Shown here: piece by piece, positions 8,475-16,574 of the stretch
How the letters are laid out: every line of letters begins with the position of its first letter
Numbering within the stretch: position 1 is the stretch's first letter
Assembly: GCF_014224355.1 (NCBI RefSeq)
Contig: NZ_VNWP01000013.1
Span: 1-64,000 of the forward strand
Source: Synechococcus sp. BSA11S
GTDB lineage: Bacteria; Cyanobacteriota; Cyanobacteriia; PCC-6307; Cyanobiaceae
Direction: 5' to 3'
DNA length: 64,000 nt
Translations under genes and position numbers: made by a program
The notes under the pieces: generated by a model
What the model was told of the DNA's origin: nothing
The model's database searches: none
What the model saw: the letters and a program-made list of their open reading frames with translations, nothing else

Positions 8475-8576
8475 TCATTGCCTGGATGTGGCTCCCTGGG
8501 CGACCTTCCAGGCCCAGAGACTGCTGCAGGCGGCGCCGAAGGCGAGAAAAACCAGCAGGACGGAACTTGTATCCAT
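8475..8576 (-). CDS. 33-residue single-helix peptide
   Basis: An ATG at 8576 opens a 33-codon frame: MDTSSVLLVFLAFGAACSS, then LWAWKVAQGATSRQ and TGA. The layout, a short acidic start, one 18-residue helix and a basic tail, is like small subunits of photosynthetic membrane complexes, but it does not match PetM, PetN, PsbX, PsbN or Psb30 as I know them. An A/T-rich stretch lies just before the start, and the DUF2973 gene follows 42 bp downstream on the same strand. Confidence 0.5.
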   Translation of the reverse strand: MDTSSVLLVFLAFGAACSSLWAWKVAQGATSRQ

Positions 8577-8729
8577 GAATTTTTACAAATCTTCGTTAAG
8601 TCTAGGGCCTAAGCCGCCGCCCTGGGTTACTCGTCCTCTGAGCACTTCGTCACACCTTGGCGGGTGACCGGCCTTCCGCCAGGCCCGCCACCGCCGTTAC
8701 GGTCCGATAAGCCCGTGTGATGCCCTGAC

Positions 8730-9869
8730 GTGACGACCATGACTTCCGTCTGGCGGCGGTCTCTGAACTCTGTTCTGCCCCTGAGCCTGCTGCTGACTGC
8801 CCCGCTGCTGCCGGTTACCCCTCTGCTCGCCCAGTCCCGCCCTTCGGCGGCTGGGGCGTCTCTCTCCCGCCAGTCGTTCGTGGCCGACGCGGTCCGCCGC
8901 TCCGGCCCGGCCGTGGTCACGATCGACACCGAGCGCACGGTGATTCGGCCCGGAAGCGGCGGACTACCCCCGGGAATGATGCTCGATCCCTTCTTCCGCC
9001 GCTTCTTTCCCCAGGCCCGGCCACCCAGTCAGCGCACGGAGCGGGGTCAGGGCAGCGGGGTGATCTTTCAATCGGATGGGTTGATCCTCACCAATGCCCA
9101 TGTGGTCGAGAAAACCGACCGTGTCTTTGTCGGTCTCAAGGACGGACGGCGCACCGAGGGCAAGGTGATCGGCCTCGACACCCTCACCGATCTGGCCCTG
9201 GTGAGGCTGGTGGAGCCGGGACCATGGCCGGTGGCCCCGCTGGGCGATTCCGATGCTGTCCAGGTGGGGGACTGGGCCATCGCGGTGGGTAACCCCTTCG
9301 GTCTCGACAACACGGTGACCATGGGCATCGTCAGCAATCTCAACCGCAACGTGGCCAAGCTCGGCATCACCGACAAGCGCCTGGATCTGATTCAGACCGA
9401 TGCCGCGATCAATCCCGGCAATTCCGGTGGCCCCCTCCTCAATGCCGATGGCGAAGTGGTTGGGATCAACACCCTGGTGCGCTCAGGTCCCGGAGCGGGC
9501 CTTGGGTTCGCCATCCCGATCAACAGGGCCAGGGACATCGCCAAGCAACTTCTGGCCACGGGACGGGTCAGTCACCCCATGATCGGCGTGGGGCTCGACA
9601 ACCTCCCGCCGGAGATGAAGCGCACGTTGCAGCAAGGAGCCCTTGTGCGGTCGGTGATGCCTGGTGGCCCCGCCTCCAGGGCGGGTCTGCGCACTGGCGA
9701 CGTGATCGTTGCAGCCTCAGGAAAGCCGGTGGCAGGTCCGACTCAGATGGTTCAGGCCGTTGAGGCCAATGGGGTGGGACGGCCGATGTCGATCAGGGTG
9801 TTGCGAGCGGGCACTCCGGTTCAACTCGAGGTGGTGCCCACGGGGATGCAGACCGGTCGTCTCCCCTGA
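8730..9869 (+). CDS. Deg/HtrA-family trypsin-like serine protease
   Basis: The 379-residue protein has an N-terminal signal sequence (about residues 10-35, [16 protein letters not shown]), a trypsin-like domain with catalytic His in LTNAHVVEK, Asp in TLTDLALV and Ser in [10 protein letters not shown], and one PDZ domain (about residues 280-370). It acts as a periplasmic or lumenal quality-control protease; cyanobacteria have three such proteins (HtrA, HhoA, HhoB) and I cannot assign which. GTG 8730 and ATG 8739 are both possible starts, neither with a clear ribosome site. Confidence 0.93.
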   Translation: MTTMTSVWRRSLNSVLPLSLLLTAPLLPVTPLLAQSRPSAAGASLSRQSFVADAVRRSGPAVVTIDTERTVIRPGSGGLPPGMMLDPFFRRFFPQARPPSQRTERGQGSGVIFQSDGLILTNAHVVEKTDRVFVGLKDGRRTEGKVIGLDTLTDLALVRLVEPGPWPVAPLGDSDAVQVGDWAIAVGNPFGLDNTVTMGIVSNLNRNVAKLGITDKRLDLIQTDAAINPGNSGGPLLNADGEVVGINTLVRSGPGAGLGFAIPINRARDIAKQLLATGRVSHPMIGVGLDNLPPEMKRTLQQGALVRSVMPGGPASRAGLRTGDVIVAASGKPVAGPTQMVQAVEANGVGRPMSIRVLRAGTPVQLEVVPTGMQTGRLP

Positions 9870-9951
9870 AGGTGATCGGAGCGGGGAGAGCAGGATCGGG
9901 GAGCTCCCGGACGACTGCTGCTCCCCTCAATCCTCCGGGCTGAACAGGGGG

Positions 9952-10224
9952 TCAGAGCACATCCATCGAGCCGTTGGTCTTTGGCGGGGTGGGGAGATCA
10001 CGGGATGAGCCTGCTCCGGATTTGCCCAGCCCCCCGAACTGGCTGGGGGTTCCCAGTTGCTGGCGCATGATCCATTCAGTGGCCGCTTTCTGGGTGTGCC
10101 AGGCCTGCAGCAGCTGCTTGGCCAGAGCACGCAATGATTGGGGATCCCCGGTGGAATCGATCATTCGGGTCATGCGCTCCAGCTCAAATTGCTGGCCGAG
10201 GCTGAGGGCGAGCGGTTCGGACAT
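9952..10224 (-). CDS. Small helical protein, unknown function
   Basis: The 90-residue product starts MSEPLALSLGQQFELERM and continues as two amphipathic helices rich in Gln, Ala and Leu (ALAKQLLQAWHTQKAA, then TEWIMRQQL), followed by a flexible tail. The frame is open further upstream to 10416, but that part is compositionally different and the start at 10224 (or ATG 10233) fits best. Its size and LxxEQ-like opening recall NblA superficially, but the NblA core is missing. Convergent with the protease gene. Confidence 0.65.
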   Translation of the reverse strand: MSEPLALSLGQQFELERMTRMIDSTGDPQSLRALAKQLLQAWHTQKAATEWIMRQQLGTPSQFGGLGKSGAGSSRDLPTPPKTNGSMDVL

Positions 10225-10363
10225 ACGAGGCATCGCGACGGGGCAGTGAAGCCGCGCCAATGCTACGAAGTGTTTCGAGTGCTCGCGTAGCGACCGGTAC
10301 AGAGTTACCGATTCTCTGTCAGGGTCTGCCCATCCTGCCGGGGCGGCTGGTGCCTGGAGAGGC

Positions 10364-10579
10364 TCAGTGGTGTTCCCGGAGTGTCTCCACGCAACGGGTG
10401 ATGCACTCGCCGTCATCGAGCGAGCAGGTGGTGATGCACTCGAAGTAGCTCTCCACCGAATCGCCTCCGTCGTCTGCGGCGAGGGTGGAGCCGTTGGCGA
10501 TCATGGCCACGCCTGTGGAGGTCGGGAACGATCCGGCTCCGCTGTGCTTGGAGGGGGGATGGCTGTAGGAATGGGTCAT
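10364..10579 (-). CDS. Small twin-CX3C protein, unknown function
   Basis: This 71-residue product ends in a compact segment with two CX3C motifs: ECITTC, then eight residues later ECITRC, followed by VETLREHH. The spacing CX3C-x(n)-CX3C is the arrangement used to staple a helical hairpin by disulfides or to bind metal. The first 35 residues are polar and low in complexity, so a shorter start is possible (ATG at about 10504). No signal peptide is evident. I do not know a named family. Confidence 0.7.
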   Translation of the reverse strand: MTHSYSHPPSKHSGAGSFPTSTGVAMIANGSTLAADDGGDSVESYFECITTCSLDDGECITRCVETLREHH

Positions 10580-10698
10580 GCGCCGGACCTGGTGAATGGG
10601 GATAAGGTCAGGATATGGAGATCATTCAGCAGGGTCCAGAAGAATGAGTCTTCTTGCCTACTGAAAGATGAAGTTGTCTGTGCTTAGTTGAGAAATTC

Positions 10699-10732
10699 CG
10701 CAGATCGGCTTCGCCAGGCCGGTCTGCGTTTT
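10699..10732 (-). terminator. Hairpin at the end of the ABC-F gene
   Basis: An 11-bp stem with one G-T pair (10699-10709 with 10718-10728) abuts the stop codon of the ABC-F gene. On the minus strand it is followed by a weak T-containing stretch (GAATTTCTC), enough for a possible terminator. On the plus strand it is followed by four T, so it could also end a plus-strand transcript. Confidence 0.5.
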
Positions 10733-12498
10733 CAGGCTTCGCCGTCGCCTCGGGCGCGGCGTGCCCGGCTCTTCTCTTTCTGCTTCCTCCGATTGGCCTC
10801 CTGGCGGGCCTTGGTGGCCTGCGAGTCCCGAGCCAGGCGTTCGGCTTCGGCCTCTTCTTCTTTCTTCTCCAGGTAATAGGCGTAGTCGCCCCTGTACAGC
10901 ACCAGTTCCCCGTCGCGCAACTCCACGATGCGGTTGGCCACCTGGGAGATGAAGAAGCGGTCGTGGGAGACGATCAGGGCGGCCCCTTCGTAGGCCTTCA
11001 GGGCCGATTCCAGCATCTGCTTGGCGGGGATGTCGAGGTGGTTGGTCGGTTCATCCAGCACCAGCAGGTTGCAGGGGGTCAGCAGCATCAGGGCCAGGGC
11101 CAACCGGGCTTTTTCGCCGCCGCTGAGCTGGCCCACCTCCTTGAACACGTCCTCGTTGCTGAAGCCGAAGTTGCCCAGGAGGGAGCGAACCTGAGTCTGG
11201 GTCCAGTCGGGGACGGCCTCGAAGAGGGTGTCGACCACGCTGCGATTCAGATCGAGGGCTTCGGCCTGGTTCTGCTCGAAATAGCCCGCCACCACGTTGT
11301 GTTCCCCCAGCCGCGCCCTGCCCCCGTCACTGGCTTCCAGCCCCATCACCAGGCGCAGCAAGGTGGATTTACCGGCCCCATTCGGACCGACGAAGGCCAG
11401 GCGATCACCCCGCTCCACCTCCAGTTCGGCGCCGAGAAAAAGGATCTTGTCGCCATAGCTGTGGGTGAGGTCCTCGATCACGGCCACCTGGCGTCCGGAG
11501 CGGGGAGCCGGCGGGAACTGGAAGCGGGGCCCGGAGATCCCCTCAAGCGGGGCCTCGATCCGCTCCACCTTCTCCAGCAGTTTCTCGCGGCTCTTGGCCT
11601 GGGTGCTGCGGGTGGCACTGGCCCGGAAGCGGTCGATGTAGGCCTGCTGGCTGGCCAGTTCCTTCTGCTGCCGTTCGAAGGCGGCCTGGCTGGCTTCCCG
11701 TTCCAGGGCCTTCTGCTCGAGATGCTGGCTGTAGTTGCCCAGGTAGGTGCGGGACACCCCCCGCTCCGTCTCGACGATCAGGTTGCAGACCCGATCGAGG
11801 AAAGCCCGGTCGTGGCTGACCACCACCAGCGGAACCTCCTGCTTGAGCAGGTACCCCTCAAGCCACTGGATCGTCTCCACGTCGAGATGGTTGGTGGGCT
11901 CATCCAGCAGAAGCAGATCCGGCTCCTGAAGAAGGATCTTGCCCAGGGCGATGCGCATCTGCCAGCCGCCTGAATAAGCCCCCACCGGCTCCTCGGCCCC
12001 CTCCGGGGTGAAGCCGAGGGTGGGAAGAAGTTTGTCGATGCGGGCGTCGAGCTCATACCCATGCAGGGCTTCGAAGCGGCTCTGCAGCCGGCCCAGTTCA
12101 TGGATCAGTTCATCGAGGTGTGCCGGATCGGTGGCCGCCTGATCACTGGCCATCTCCTCTTCCACCCGGTGCTGGCGGATCAGCACCTCGGCCGCTTCGC
12201 CGAAGGCCTGGAACAGCTCCTCGCGCACGCTGCGACTGAGATCGACCTCAAACTCCTGCCGCAGGTAGACGATGCGCGGATTCCCCTGGCGGACCACCTG
12301 GCCCGCACTGGGTTCCTCCAGGCCGGCGATCAGCCGCAGCTGGGTGGATTTCCCCGCGCCGTTGACCCCCACCAGACCGACCCGATCTCCCCCCTTCACC
12401 TCCCAGGTGACATCGCGCAGCACCTCGCCGGTGGGATAGATCTTCGAGACACGTTCCAGACGAAGCACGGGTTGGGCGGATCGGCAGTGAAACGTCAT
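10732..12498 (-). CDS. ABC-F family ATP-binding protein
   Basis: The product has two ABC cassettes in one chain and no membrane domain: Walker A GVNGAGKSTQ and signature GAYSGGWQMRIAL in the first, Walker A GPNGAGKSTLL and signature QLSGGEKARLAL in the second, each with an LLLDEPTNHLD or LVLDEPTNHLD Walker B. The linker is charged, and the C-terminus is a lysine/arginine-rich tail. ABC-F proteins act on ribosomes (translation factors of the EttA/Uup group). The ATG at 12498 has GGAG a few bases upstream; an upstream frame to 12567 is probably not used. Confidence 0.92.
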   Translation of the reverse strand: MTFHCRSAQPVLRLERVSKIYPTGEVLRDVTWEVKGGDRVGLVGVNGAGKSTQLRLIAGLEEPSAGQVVRQGNPRIVYLRQEFEVDLSRSVREELFQAFGEAAEVLIRQHRVEEEMASDQAATDPAHLDELIHELGRLQSRFEALHGYELDARIDKLLPTLGFTPEGAEEPVGAYSGGWQMRIALGKILLQEPDLLLLDEPTNHLDVETIQWLEGYLLKQEVPLVVVSHDRAFLDRVCNLIVETERGVSRTYLGNYSQHLEQKALEREASQAAFERQQKELASQQAYIDRFRASATRSTQAKSREKLLEKVERIEAPLEGISGPRFQFPPAPRSGRQVAVIEDLTHSYGDKILFLGAELEVERGDRLAFVGPNGAGKSTLLRLVMGLEASDGGRARLGEHNVVAGYFEQNQAEALDLNRSVVDTLFEAVPDWTQTQVRSLLGNFGFSNEDVFKEVGQLSGGEKARLALALMLLTPCNLLVLDEPTNHLDIPAKQMLESALKAYEGAALIVSHDRFFISQVANRIVELRDGELVLYRGDYAYYLEKKEEEAEAERLARDSQATKARQEANRRKQKEKSRARRARGDGEA

Positions 12499-12586
12499 CA
12501 TCTCCGCTCGGACCGGCCAATGGCCCGGAACCGGCCCTGATCGGCTGCGGGCCAGACTGACGGCCATCCCCCAGGGACCGCCTGCG

Positions 12587-12763
12587 ATGGTGAAACGTCT
12601 GGAGCAGCTGGCGGCGCTCGTGGTGGCCGCCGGACTGGCGATCGTGAGCTACTGGCTGTTCTTCAGCTGGGCCCAGGGGGGGCGTGAGCTGCGCCAGGCC
12701 CCCCGCCAGAGTCAGCCCGCTCCCGCTGAGCCGTCGCCCCCTGGGGGACGGAAACTGCTCTGA
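12587..12763 (+). CDS. Small single-helix membrane protein, unknown function
   Basis: An ATG at 12587 opens a 58-codon frame: a basic start MVKRLEQ, one membrane helix (AALVVAAGLAIVSYWLFF), then a Gln- and Pro-rich soluble tail ending in GGRKLL. It is divergent from the ABC-F gene with about 90 bp between starts. The helix-plus-tail design and codon composition favour a real gene, but no family is recognised. A 12-bp tandem repeat begins right after the stop. Confidence 0.65.
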   Translation: MVKRLEQLAALVVAAGLAIVSYWLFFSWAQGGRELRQAPRQSQPAPAEPSPPGGRKLL

Positions 12764-12765
12764 CA

Positions 12766-12807
12766 GAGGAGATGACGGAGGAGATGACGGAGGAGATGAC
12801 GGAGGAG
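12766..12807. repeat. Three tandem copies of a 12-bp unit
   Basis: The unit GAGGAGATGACG occurs three times without change (12766-12777, 12778-12789, 12790-12801) with a partial fourth copy. It lies between the stop of a small plus-strand gene and the stop of a convergent minus-strand gene, so it is intergenic and should vary in copy number between strains. Confidence 0.9.
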
Positions 12808-12826
12808 GGTGCCCGCTGGCCTGGGC

Positions 12827-13084
12827 TCAGAGCCCGCCACGGGCTTTGATCAGCCACTGCTTGCTGTCCGGATCGTCGAGGGAGGCCAGATGCTGCCGAA
12901 CTGAGGCTTCGGTGACGGGGAGATCAAGCTGGGTTCCCATGGCGATGATGCGCTCGAGCGTGCCTTTGGGATCCTGCAAGGCCTGGCGGAACAGCGCCTG
13001 GGTCAGGGCCTCATCCCCCCGGATCCGCTCGTAGAGCGCGGCGGTGTTGGCGGCGAGGGCGGGTTCAGGGGGATGCTCGGTCAT
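12827..13084 (-). CDS. Small Nif11-like helical protein, unknown function
   Basis: The 85-residue acidic product has helices around LYERIRGDEALTQALFRQAL and LERIIAMGTQLDLPVTEASV, loosely like the Nif11 fold, and ends in KQWLIKARGGL. It lacks a double-glycine leader cleavage context with a core peptide behind it, so it is not a precursor peptide on this evidence. ATG at 13084. Function unknown; it lies between a small membrane protein and a glycosyltransferase. Confidence 0.7.
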   Translation of the reverse strand: MTEHPPEPALAANTAALYERIRGDEALTQALFRQALQDPKGTLERIIAMGTQLDLPVTEASVRQHLASLDDPDSKQWLIKARGGL

Positions 13085-13195
13085 GGTCAGGGGCCTGCTC
13101 GCGTCCTGAGCGGTCTGAACGGCACCCTATGGCGGGCCTCCGCTGGGTGGCCAGCATTTGTTGGCTGTTGTTGGATCGAAGGCGGAAGCGCTCTC

Positions 13196-14578
13196 TCACC
13201 ACGACCGGCGTCGGGTCATGGTGCTGGTGTAGCCCCAGAGATGGCTGAGGGCGTTCAGGGGCAGATAGAAGAAGGGCCTGAGGATCAGCTCGATCAGTGC
13301 ACCCTGCACTGAAACCTCCCCACGGCCGAAGCCCAGCCGGTAGAGGCGCGTCGAGAGCCCCGTGAGCAGCAGCCCCACCAGCCCCGAGACCAGGGCCAGC
13401 AGGCCGAGGGCCTCGAATCCGGCGGGAGGGTCAGCCAGCAGCGCCAGACCGGCGAGAAACCAGGCGAGGGGGTAGAGGAAGTTGGCCACGCTGAAGGTGT
13501 TGTGGGCGAGGTACAGCAACCCCAGCCGTCCATAGCGGCGGTTTCCCACCATCGAGCGGTAGCGAATCAGGGTTTCAAGGAATCCACCGGCCCAGCGCCG
13601 CCGCTGGCGCAGGAACACCCCCACGCGGCCCGGGGCTTCGGTGCGCACCGCCAGGGCCGGCTGGACCCTGACCCTGCAGGGCTCTCCCTGGTCGCGGCGG
13701 TGGCGCTGCAGGCGGTACATGATTTCGTAGTCCTCGGCCCAGCTGGAGGGATCGAAACCACCGATCTCCACCAGAGTCGTGCGGCGGAAGGCTGAGCAGG
13801 CCCCGGAGATGATCAGGCTGGCCCCCAGCTGGCTCCAGGCAAGGCGCCAGAGGTGGTTGCGGGCGTATTCGTAGCGCTGGAAGCCGGCGAAGAGGCGGCC
13901 CTGTGGAGTGGCGGGGCAGCGTGGCAGCAGCGTGCCGCTCACCGCGTCCAGGTCGGGTTCCCGGGCGAAGCTGTTCCCCAGGGCCGCCAGGGCTCCGGGC
14001 AGCAGCTCAGTGTCGGCATCGAGGATCAGCACCACCTCGGCTGCGCTGAGGGCCACCCCCTGGTTGATCGAATCCCCTTTGCCGCGGTGCTCCTTGGCCA
14101 GCAGCCAGACACTGGGATGGCGCCGCGAACGGTGGAGTCGCCCCTCTCCCTCAAGGTCGAACCGTTGGGCGAGGCTCACCAGGGTGTCATCGGTGGAGCC
14201 GTCGTCGCAGACGATCACCTGCTGGGGCTGGGGAACCTGGTTCAGCACGCTCGCCAGGGTGGCGGGCAGGGAGGCGGCTTCGTTCCAGGCCGGGATGATC
14301 ACGGCGATCGCCGGAGCTGCGCGGGCAGGTGGCTCGGGCGCCACCTCCGGGATGGCTCTGTGCTGGAGCCAGGCCTGTCGGGCCAGCACAAGGATGAACA
14401 GCGCCTGGAGGGTGTCGTAGATCACCACGGCCAGCGACAGCACCAGGAAGGCCCCCAGCTGCCCCATCAGACCGGCCGCGAGCATGCCTGCCGGGATCAG
14501 CCAGGAGATGGAGAGCAGGGCGAGAAAGAGCACCGCCGGCCGGCCTGGGCGGGTGGCCCCTCGTTCTTGTCTTGGCAT
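13196..14578 (-). CDS. Membrane glycosyltransferase, family 2
   Basis: The 460-residue protein has two N-terminal helices, a GT-A domain with IVCDDGSTDDTL (nucleotide binding), the DADTELL metal-binding motif, an acceptor region with WAEDYE, and QRRRWAGG, the QxxRW motif of processive enzymes, then about four C-terminal helices. It should transfer sugars at the inner face of the membrane to a lipid or growing polysaccharide; substrate is not predictable from the sequence. It is a single-gene unit. Confidence 0.9.
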   Translation of the reverse strand: MPRQERGATRPGRPAVLFLALLSISWLIPAGMLAAGLMGQLGAFLVLSLAVVIYDTLQALFILVLARQAWLQHRAIPEVAPEPPARAAPAIAVIIPAWNEAASLPATLASVLNQVPQPQQVIVCDDGSTDDTLVSLAQRFDLEGEGRLHRSRRHPSVWLLAKEHRGKGDSINQGVALSAAEVVLILDADTELLPGALAALGNSFAREPDLDAVSGTLLPRCPATPQGRLFAGFQRYEYARNHLWRLAWSQLGASLIISGACSAFRRTTLVEIGGFDPSSWAEDYEIMYRLQRHRRDQGEPCRVRVQPALAVRTEAPGRVGVFLRQRRRWAGGFLETLIRYRSMVGNRRYGRLGLLYLAHNTFSVANFLYPLAWFLAGLALLADPPAGFEALGLLALVSGLVGLLLTGLSTRLYRLGFGRGEVSVQGALIELILRPFFYLPLNALSHLWGYTSTMTRRRSW

Positions 14579-14636
14579 GCTGCCGCTGAACGGGAGGCCT
14601 GGTGAGGCAAAGCCGGGATCAAGGCTAGAGGAGCCT

Positions 14637-14966
14637 TCAGGCGGCCTGGGGCGGCTCCACCGATTCTCCTGGTTCGCCGCCGCTGGGAGCTCTCTCCAGA
14701 CTGCGGGCCTCCAGGCAGAGCTGTTGGCGCAGCTGGGCGTAGTTGGCGGCCAGGGGCTGGCGGCCCTCCTGGAGGGCGGTGAACTCGGCGCGCTGCAGCA
14801 CGTGATGCAGGTGGGTGAGCAGGTAGGTGCTGATCACCGCGGAAACCTGCACCTCGCTGGAGCTGGCCCCTCGGGTCGGGGCCTGGCGTGGGGAGGTTTG
14901 ACGCTCCTTGGTGCGACGGGGCTTGGGAGGCTGTCCCGCCGCTGACGTGACCGCGCTGTTGGGCAT
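14637..14966 (-). CDS. Small cytosolic protein, unknown function
   Basis: The 109-residue product has a basic, proline-containing N-terminus and a helical core VSAVISTYLLTHLHHVLQRAEF followed by a glutamine-rich helix. The ATG at 14966 is preferred; the frame opens up to 15041 but that part overlaps the promoter region of the divergent gene. No domain is recognised. It shares a short divergent promoter region with the ribbon-helix-helix gene. Confidence 0.65.
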   Translation of the reverse strand: MPNSAVTSAAGQPPKPRRTKERQTSPRQAPTRGASSSEVQVSAVISTYLLTHLHHVLQRAEFTALQEGRQPLAANYAQLRQQLCLEARSLERAPSGGEPGESVEPPQAA

Positions 14967-15006
14967 GGCTCGTGCTCGGAGCGCTTTGATCTTAGTGCCG
15001 GATACT

Positions 15007-15037
15007 ATCCGATCGGATCTCTGTACACTGGTGTGTA
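15007..15037. promoter_or_regulatory. Two inverted repeats in a divergent promoter region
   Basis: A perfect 12-bp palindrome ATCCGATCGGAT (15007-15018) is followed by TACAC-N4-GTGTA (15024-15037), 21 bp before the GTG of a ribbon-helix-helix protein. Such proteins usually bind short palindromes and often their own promoter, so these are candidate operators. The TACACT at 15024-15029 could also be a -10 element. Confidence 0.45.
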
Positions 15038-15058
15038 ACACGTGGGATCCCTGCCGCT

Positions 15059-15388
15059 GTGGCCACTCGCCAGACCTCCACGAGCGGCCGCCCCAAGTCC
15101 CCCCGCATCCAGGTGGTTCTGCCTGAAGAGCTCTGCGACCGCCTGACTGCAGCGGCAGAAGCTGAGTCGCGAACGGTCAGCAACATGGCCAAAGTGCTGA
15201 TCCAGCGCGGGCTCGACAGCCTCGAGCAGGTGGTGGCGCCCCTCCCCCCTGTGATGGGCGAGCGCTCCAGCCCTGCCGGCAGGCCCACCGAGCGCTTCCG
15301 GCAGGAGCTGGAGCGCCGCGAGCGCAACCAGCCCCGCCGCTTGCGGGGGCTGCCGCGCCGGCTGCGCCTGCCACGGTCCAGCTCCTGA
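15059..15388 (+). CDS. Ribbon-helix-helix (CopG-like) DNA-binding protein
   Basis: The 109-residue basic product has an N-terminal ribbon-helix-helix core: the strand PRIQVVLPEEL, helix LCDRLTAAAEAES, turn RTVSN and helix MAKVLIQRGLDSLE. Such proteins dimerise and read DNA through the strand. The rest is a basic, Arg-rich tail. The start is a GTG at 15059. No toxin gene follows (the next gene is a convergent kinase), so a toxin-antitoxin role is not supported. The upstream palindromes suggest autoregulation. Confidence 0.8.
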   Translation: MATRQTSTSGRPKSPRIQVVLPEELCDRLTAAAEAESRTVSNMAKVLIQRGLDSLEQVVAPLPPVMGERSSPAGRPTERFRQELERRERNQPRRLRGLPRRLRLPRSSS

Positions 15389-15404
15389 GATCCCCTCTGA
15401 GCGA

Positions 15405-16574
15405 TCAGAGGGTGGGATCGGCCCGGACCCCCAGCACCGCCGCCCGTCGGGCGCCGGTGACCGAGGGCAGGGAGCCGGCATGACCGTGGCGGTGCCACCA
15501 GGCCAGCAGGGCGAAGCCCAGGGCCTCGCGGGCGGCTTCATCGAGGCCCAGGTCTGAAAGCGGGCGCAACCAGAGCCCCCGGCAGCGCCGCCTGAGCTGC
15601 TCGATCAGCATCCTGTTGCGGGCTCCTCCTCCAGCCACCACCAGCTCCAGTGGCCGCGGCCCATGGCGGAGATCCGCCGCCACCACCGCCGCGCTGAAGG
15701 CGGTGAGAGTGGCCAGGGCATCCTCGGGCTTCAGGGGAGCTCCAGCCTCTGCCGCCTGGTTCTCCAGTGCCAGCAGCCGCCGCTCCAGATCCGGCAGACC
15801 GAAATCCTCCCGACCGGTGGATTTCGGGGGCGGGAGCTGGAAGTAGGACTCCTGCAGCCAGGACTGGATCAGCTCCTCCTGCACGACACCGCGGCTGGCC
15901 CAGGCCCCGTTCTCGTCGTAGCTGAGAGTTCCCTGGCTGAAGCGACTCACCGCCAGATCGATCAGGGTGTTGGCGGGGCCGCAGTCCCAGCCGCGCACCG
16001 GCTGCTGGCGTTCCGGTCCCCCGGCAGGAGGCAGCAGCGTGAGGTTGGCGATGCCCCCGAGGTTGAGCACCGCCCGCCAACCCCCGATCGGAGGCAGCAG
16101 GGCCGCATCGGCCGCCGGCACCAGTGGGGCGCCATGGCCGCCCAGGGCCAGGTCGTGGGCACGCAGGTCGAACACCACCGGCCTCTCCAGCAGCTGGGCC
16201 AGCAGCGGACCCTGCAGCAGCTGCCAGCTGCTGCCGCGCCGATCCCCCGTCGGGGCCCGGTGCCAGATGGTCTGGCCATGGCAGCCCACCAGTTCGGCCC
16301 GGCCCTCCGGATCACAGCGGCGGGCACAGTCGGCCTGAGTTTCGCTCACGGCTTCGGCCAGATCCAGCAGGCTGGCTGCCGTCAGGGGCTGGCCCTGACC
16401 GGCCGCGATCAGCCGATCGCGCAGATCCCTGGGGTAAGGGCAGAAGCAGTGGTGAAGCAGGCGCCAGCGGGGACGCCTCAGGGGAGGCTGAAAACTGGCC
16501 AGCACCGCATCCACGCCATCGGCGCTGGTGCCGCTCATCAGACCCAGCACCAGGCTGGGCTGCCCTGGGGCCAT
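15405..16574 (-). CDS. anmK: Anhydro-N-acetylmuramic acid kinase
   Basis: The product opens with VLGLMSGTSADGVDAVLA, the ATP-binding signature of AnmK, and contains LNLGGIANLT, GWDCGPANTLID and VAGGGARNRML in the expected order; length (389) is normal for the family. AnmK phosphorylates and opens 1,6-anhydro-MurNAc in cell-wall recycling. The ATG at 16574 overlaps the stop of the upstream KtrA-like gene by one base, giving coupling; a GTG at 16577 is also possible. Confidence 0.95.
   Translation of the reverse strand: MAPGQPSLVLGLMSGTSADGVDAVLASFQPPLRRPRWRLLHHCFCPYPRDLRDRLIAAGQGQPLTAASLLDLAEAVSETQADCARRCDPEGRAELVGCHGQTIWHRAPTGDRRGSSWQLLQGPLLAQLLERPVVFDLRAHDLALGGHGAPLVPAADAALLPPIGGWRAVLNLGGIANLTLLPPAGGPERQQPVRGWDCGPANTLIDLAVSRFSQGTLSYDENGAWASRGVVQEELIQSWLQESYFQLPPPKSTGREDFGLPDLERRLLALENQAAEAGAPLKPEDALATLTAFSAAVVAADLRHGPRPLELVVAGGGARNRMLIEQLRRRCRGLWLRPLSDLGLDEAAREALGFALLAWWHRHGHAGSLPSVTGARRAAVLGVRADPTL

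Noticed and set aside
9882-9927. Imperfect inverted repeat GGGGAG-GCAG / CTGC-CTCCCC between two convergent genes
   Set aside because: Long loop, mismatches and no T-run, so not convincing as a terminator.
9952-10224. NblA (phycobilisome degradation) identity for the small helical protein
   Set aside because: Size and a Gln/Glu-rich helix are similar, but the NblA core pattern is absent and the protein is longer.
12827-13084. RiPP precursor peptide (Nif11-type leader)
   Set aside because: No double-glycine cleavage site followed by a core peptide and no modification enzyme nearby; the terminal RGGL is the very end.
15059-15388. Antitoxin of a toxin-antitoxin pair
   Set aside because: Ribbon-helix-helix proteins are often antitoxins, but no small toxin gene overlaps or follows; the next gene is convergent anmK.
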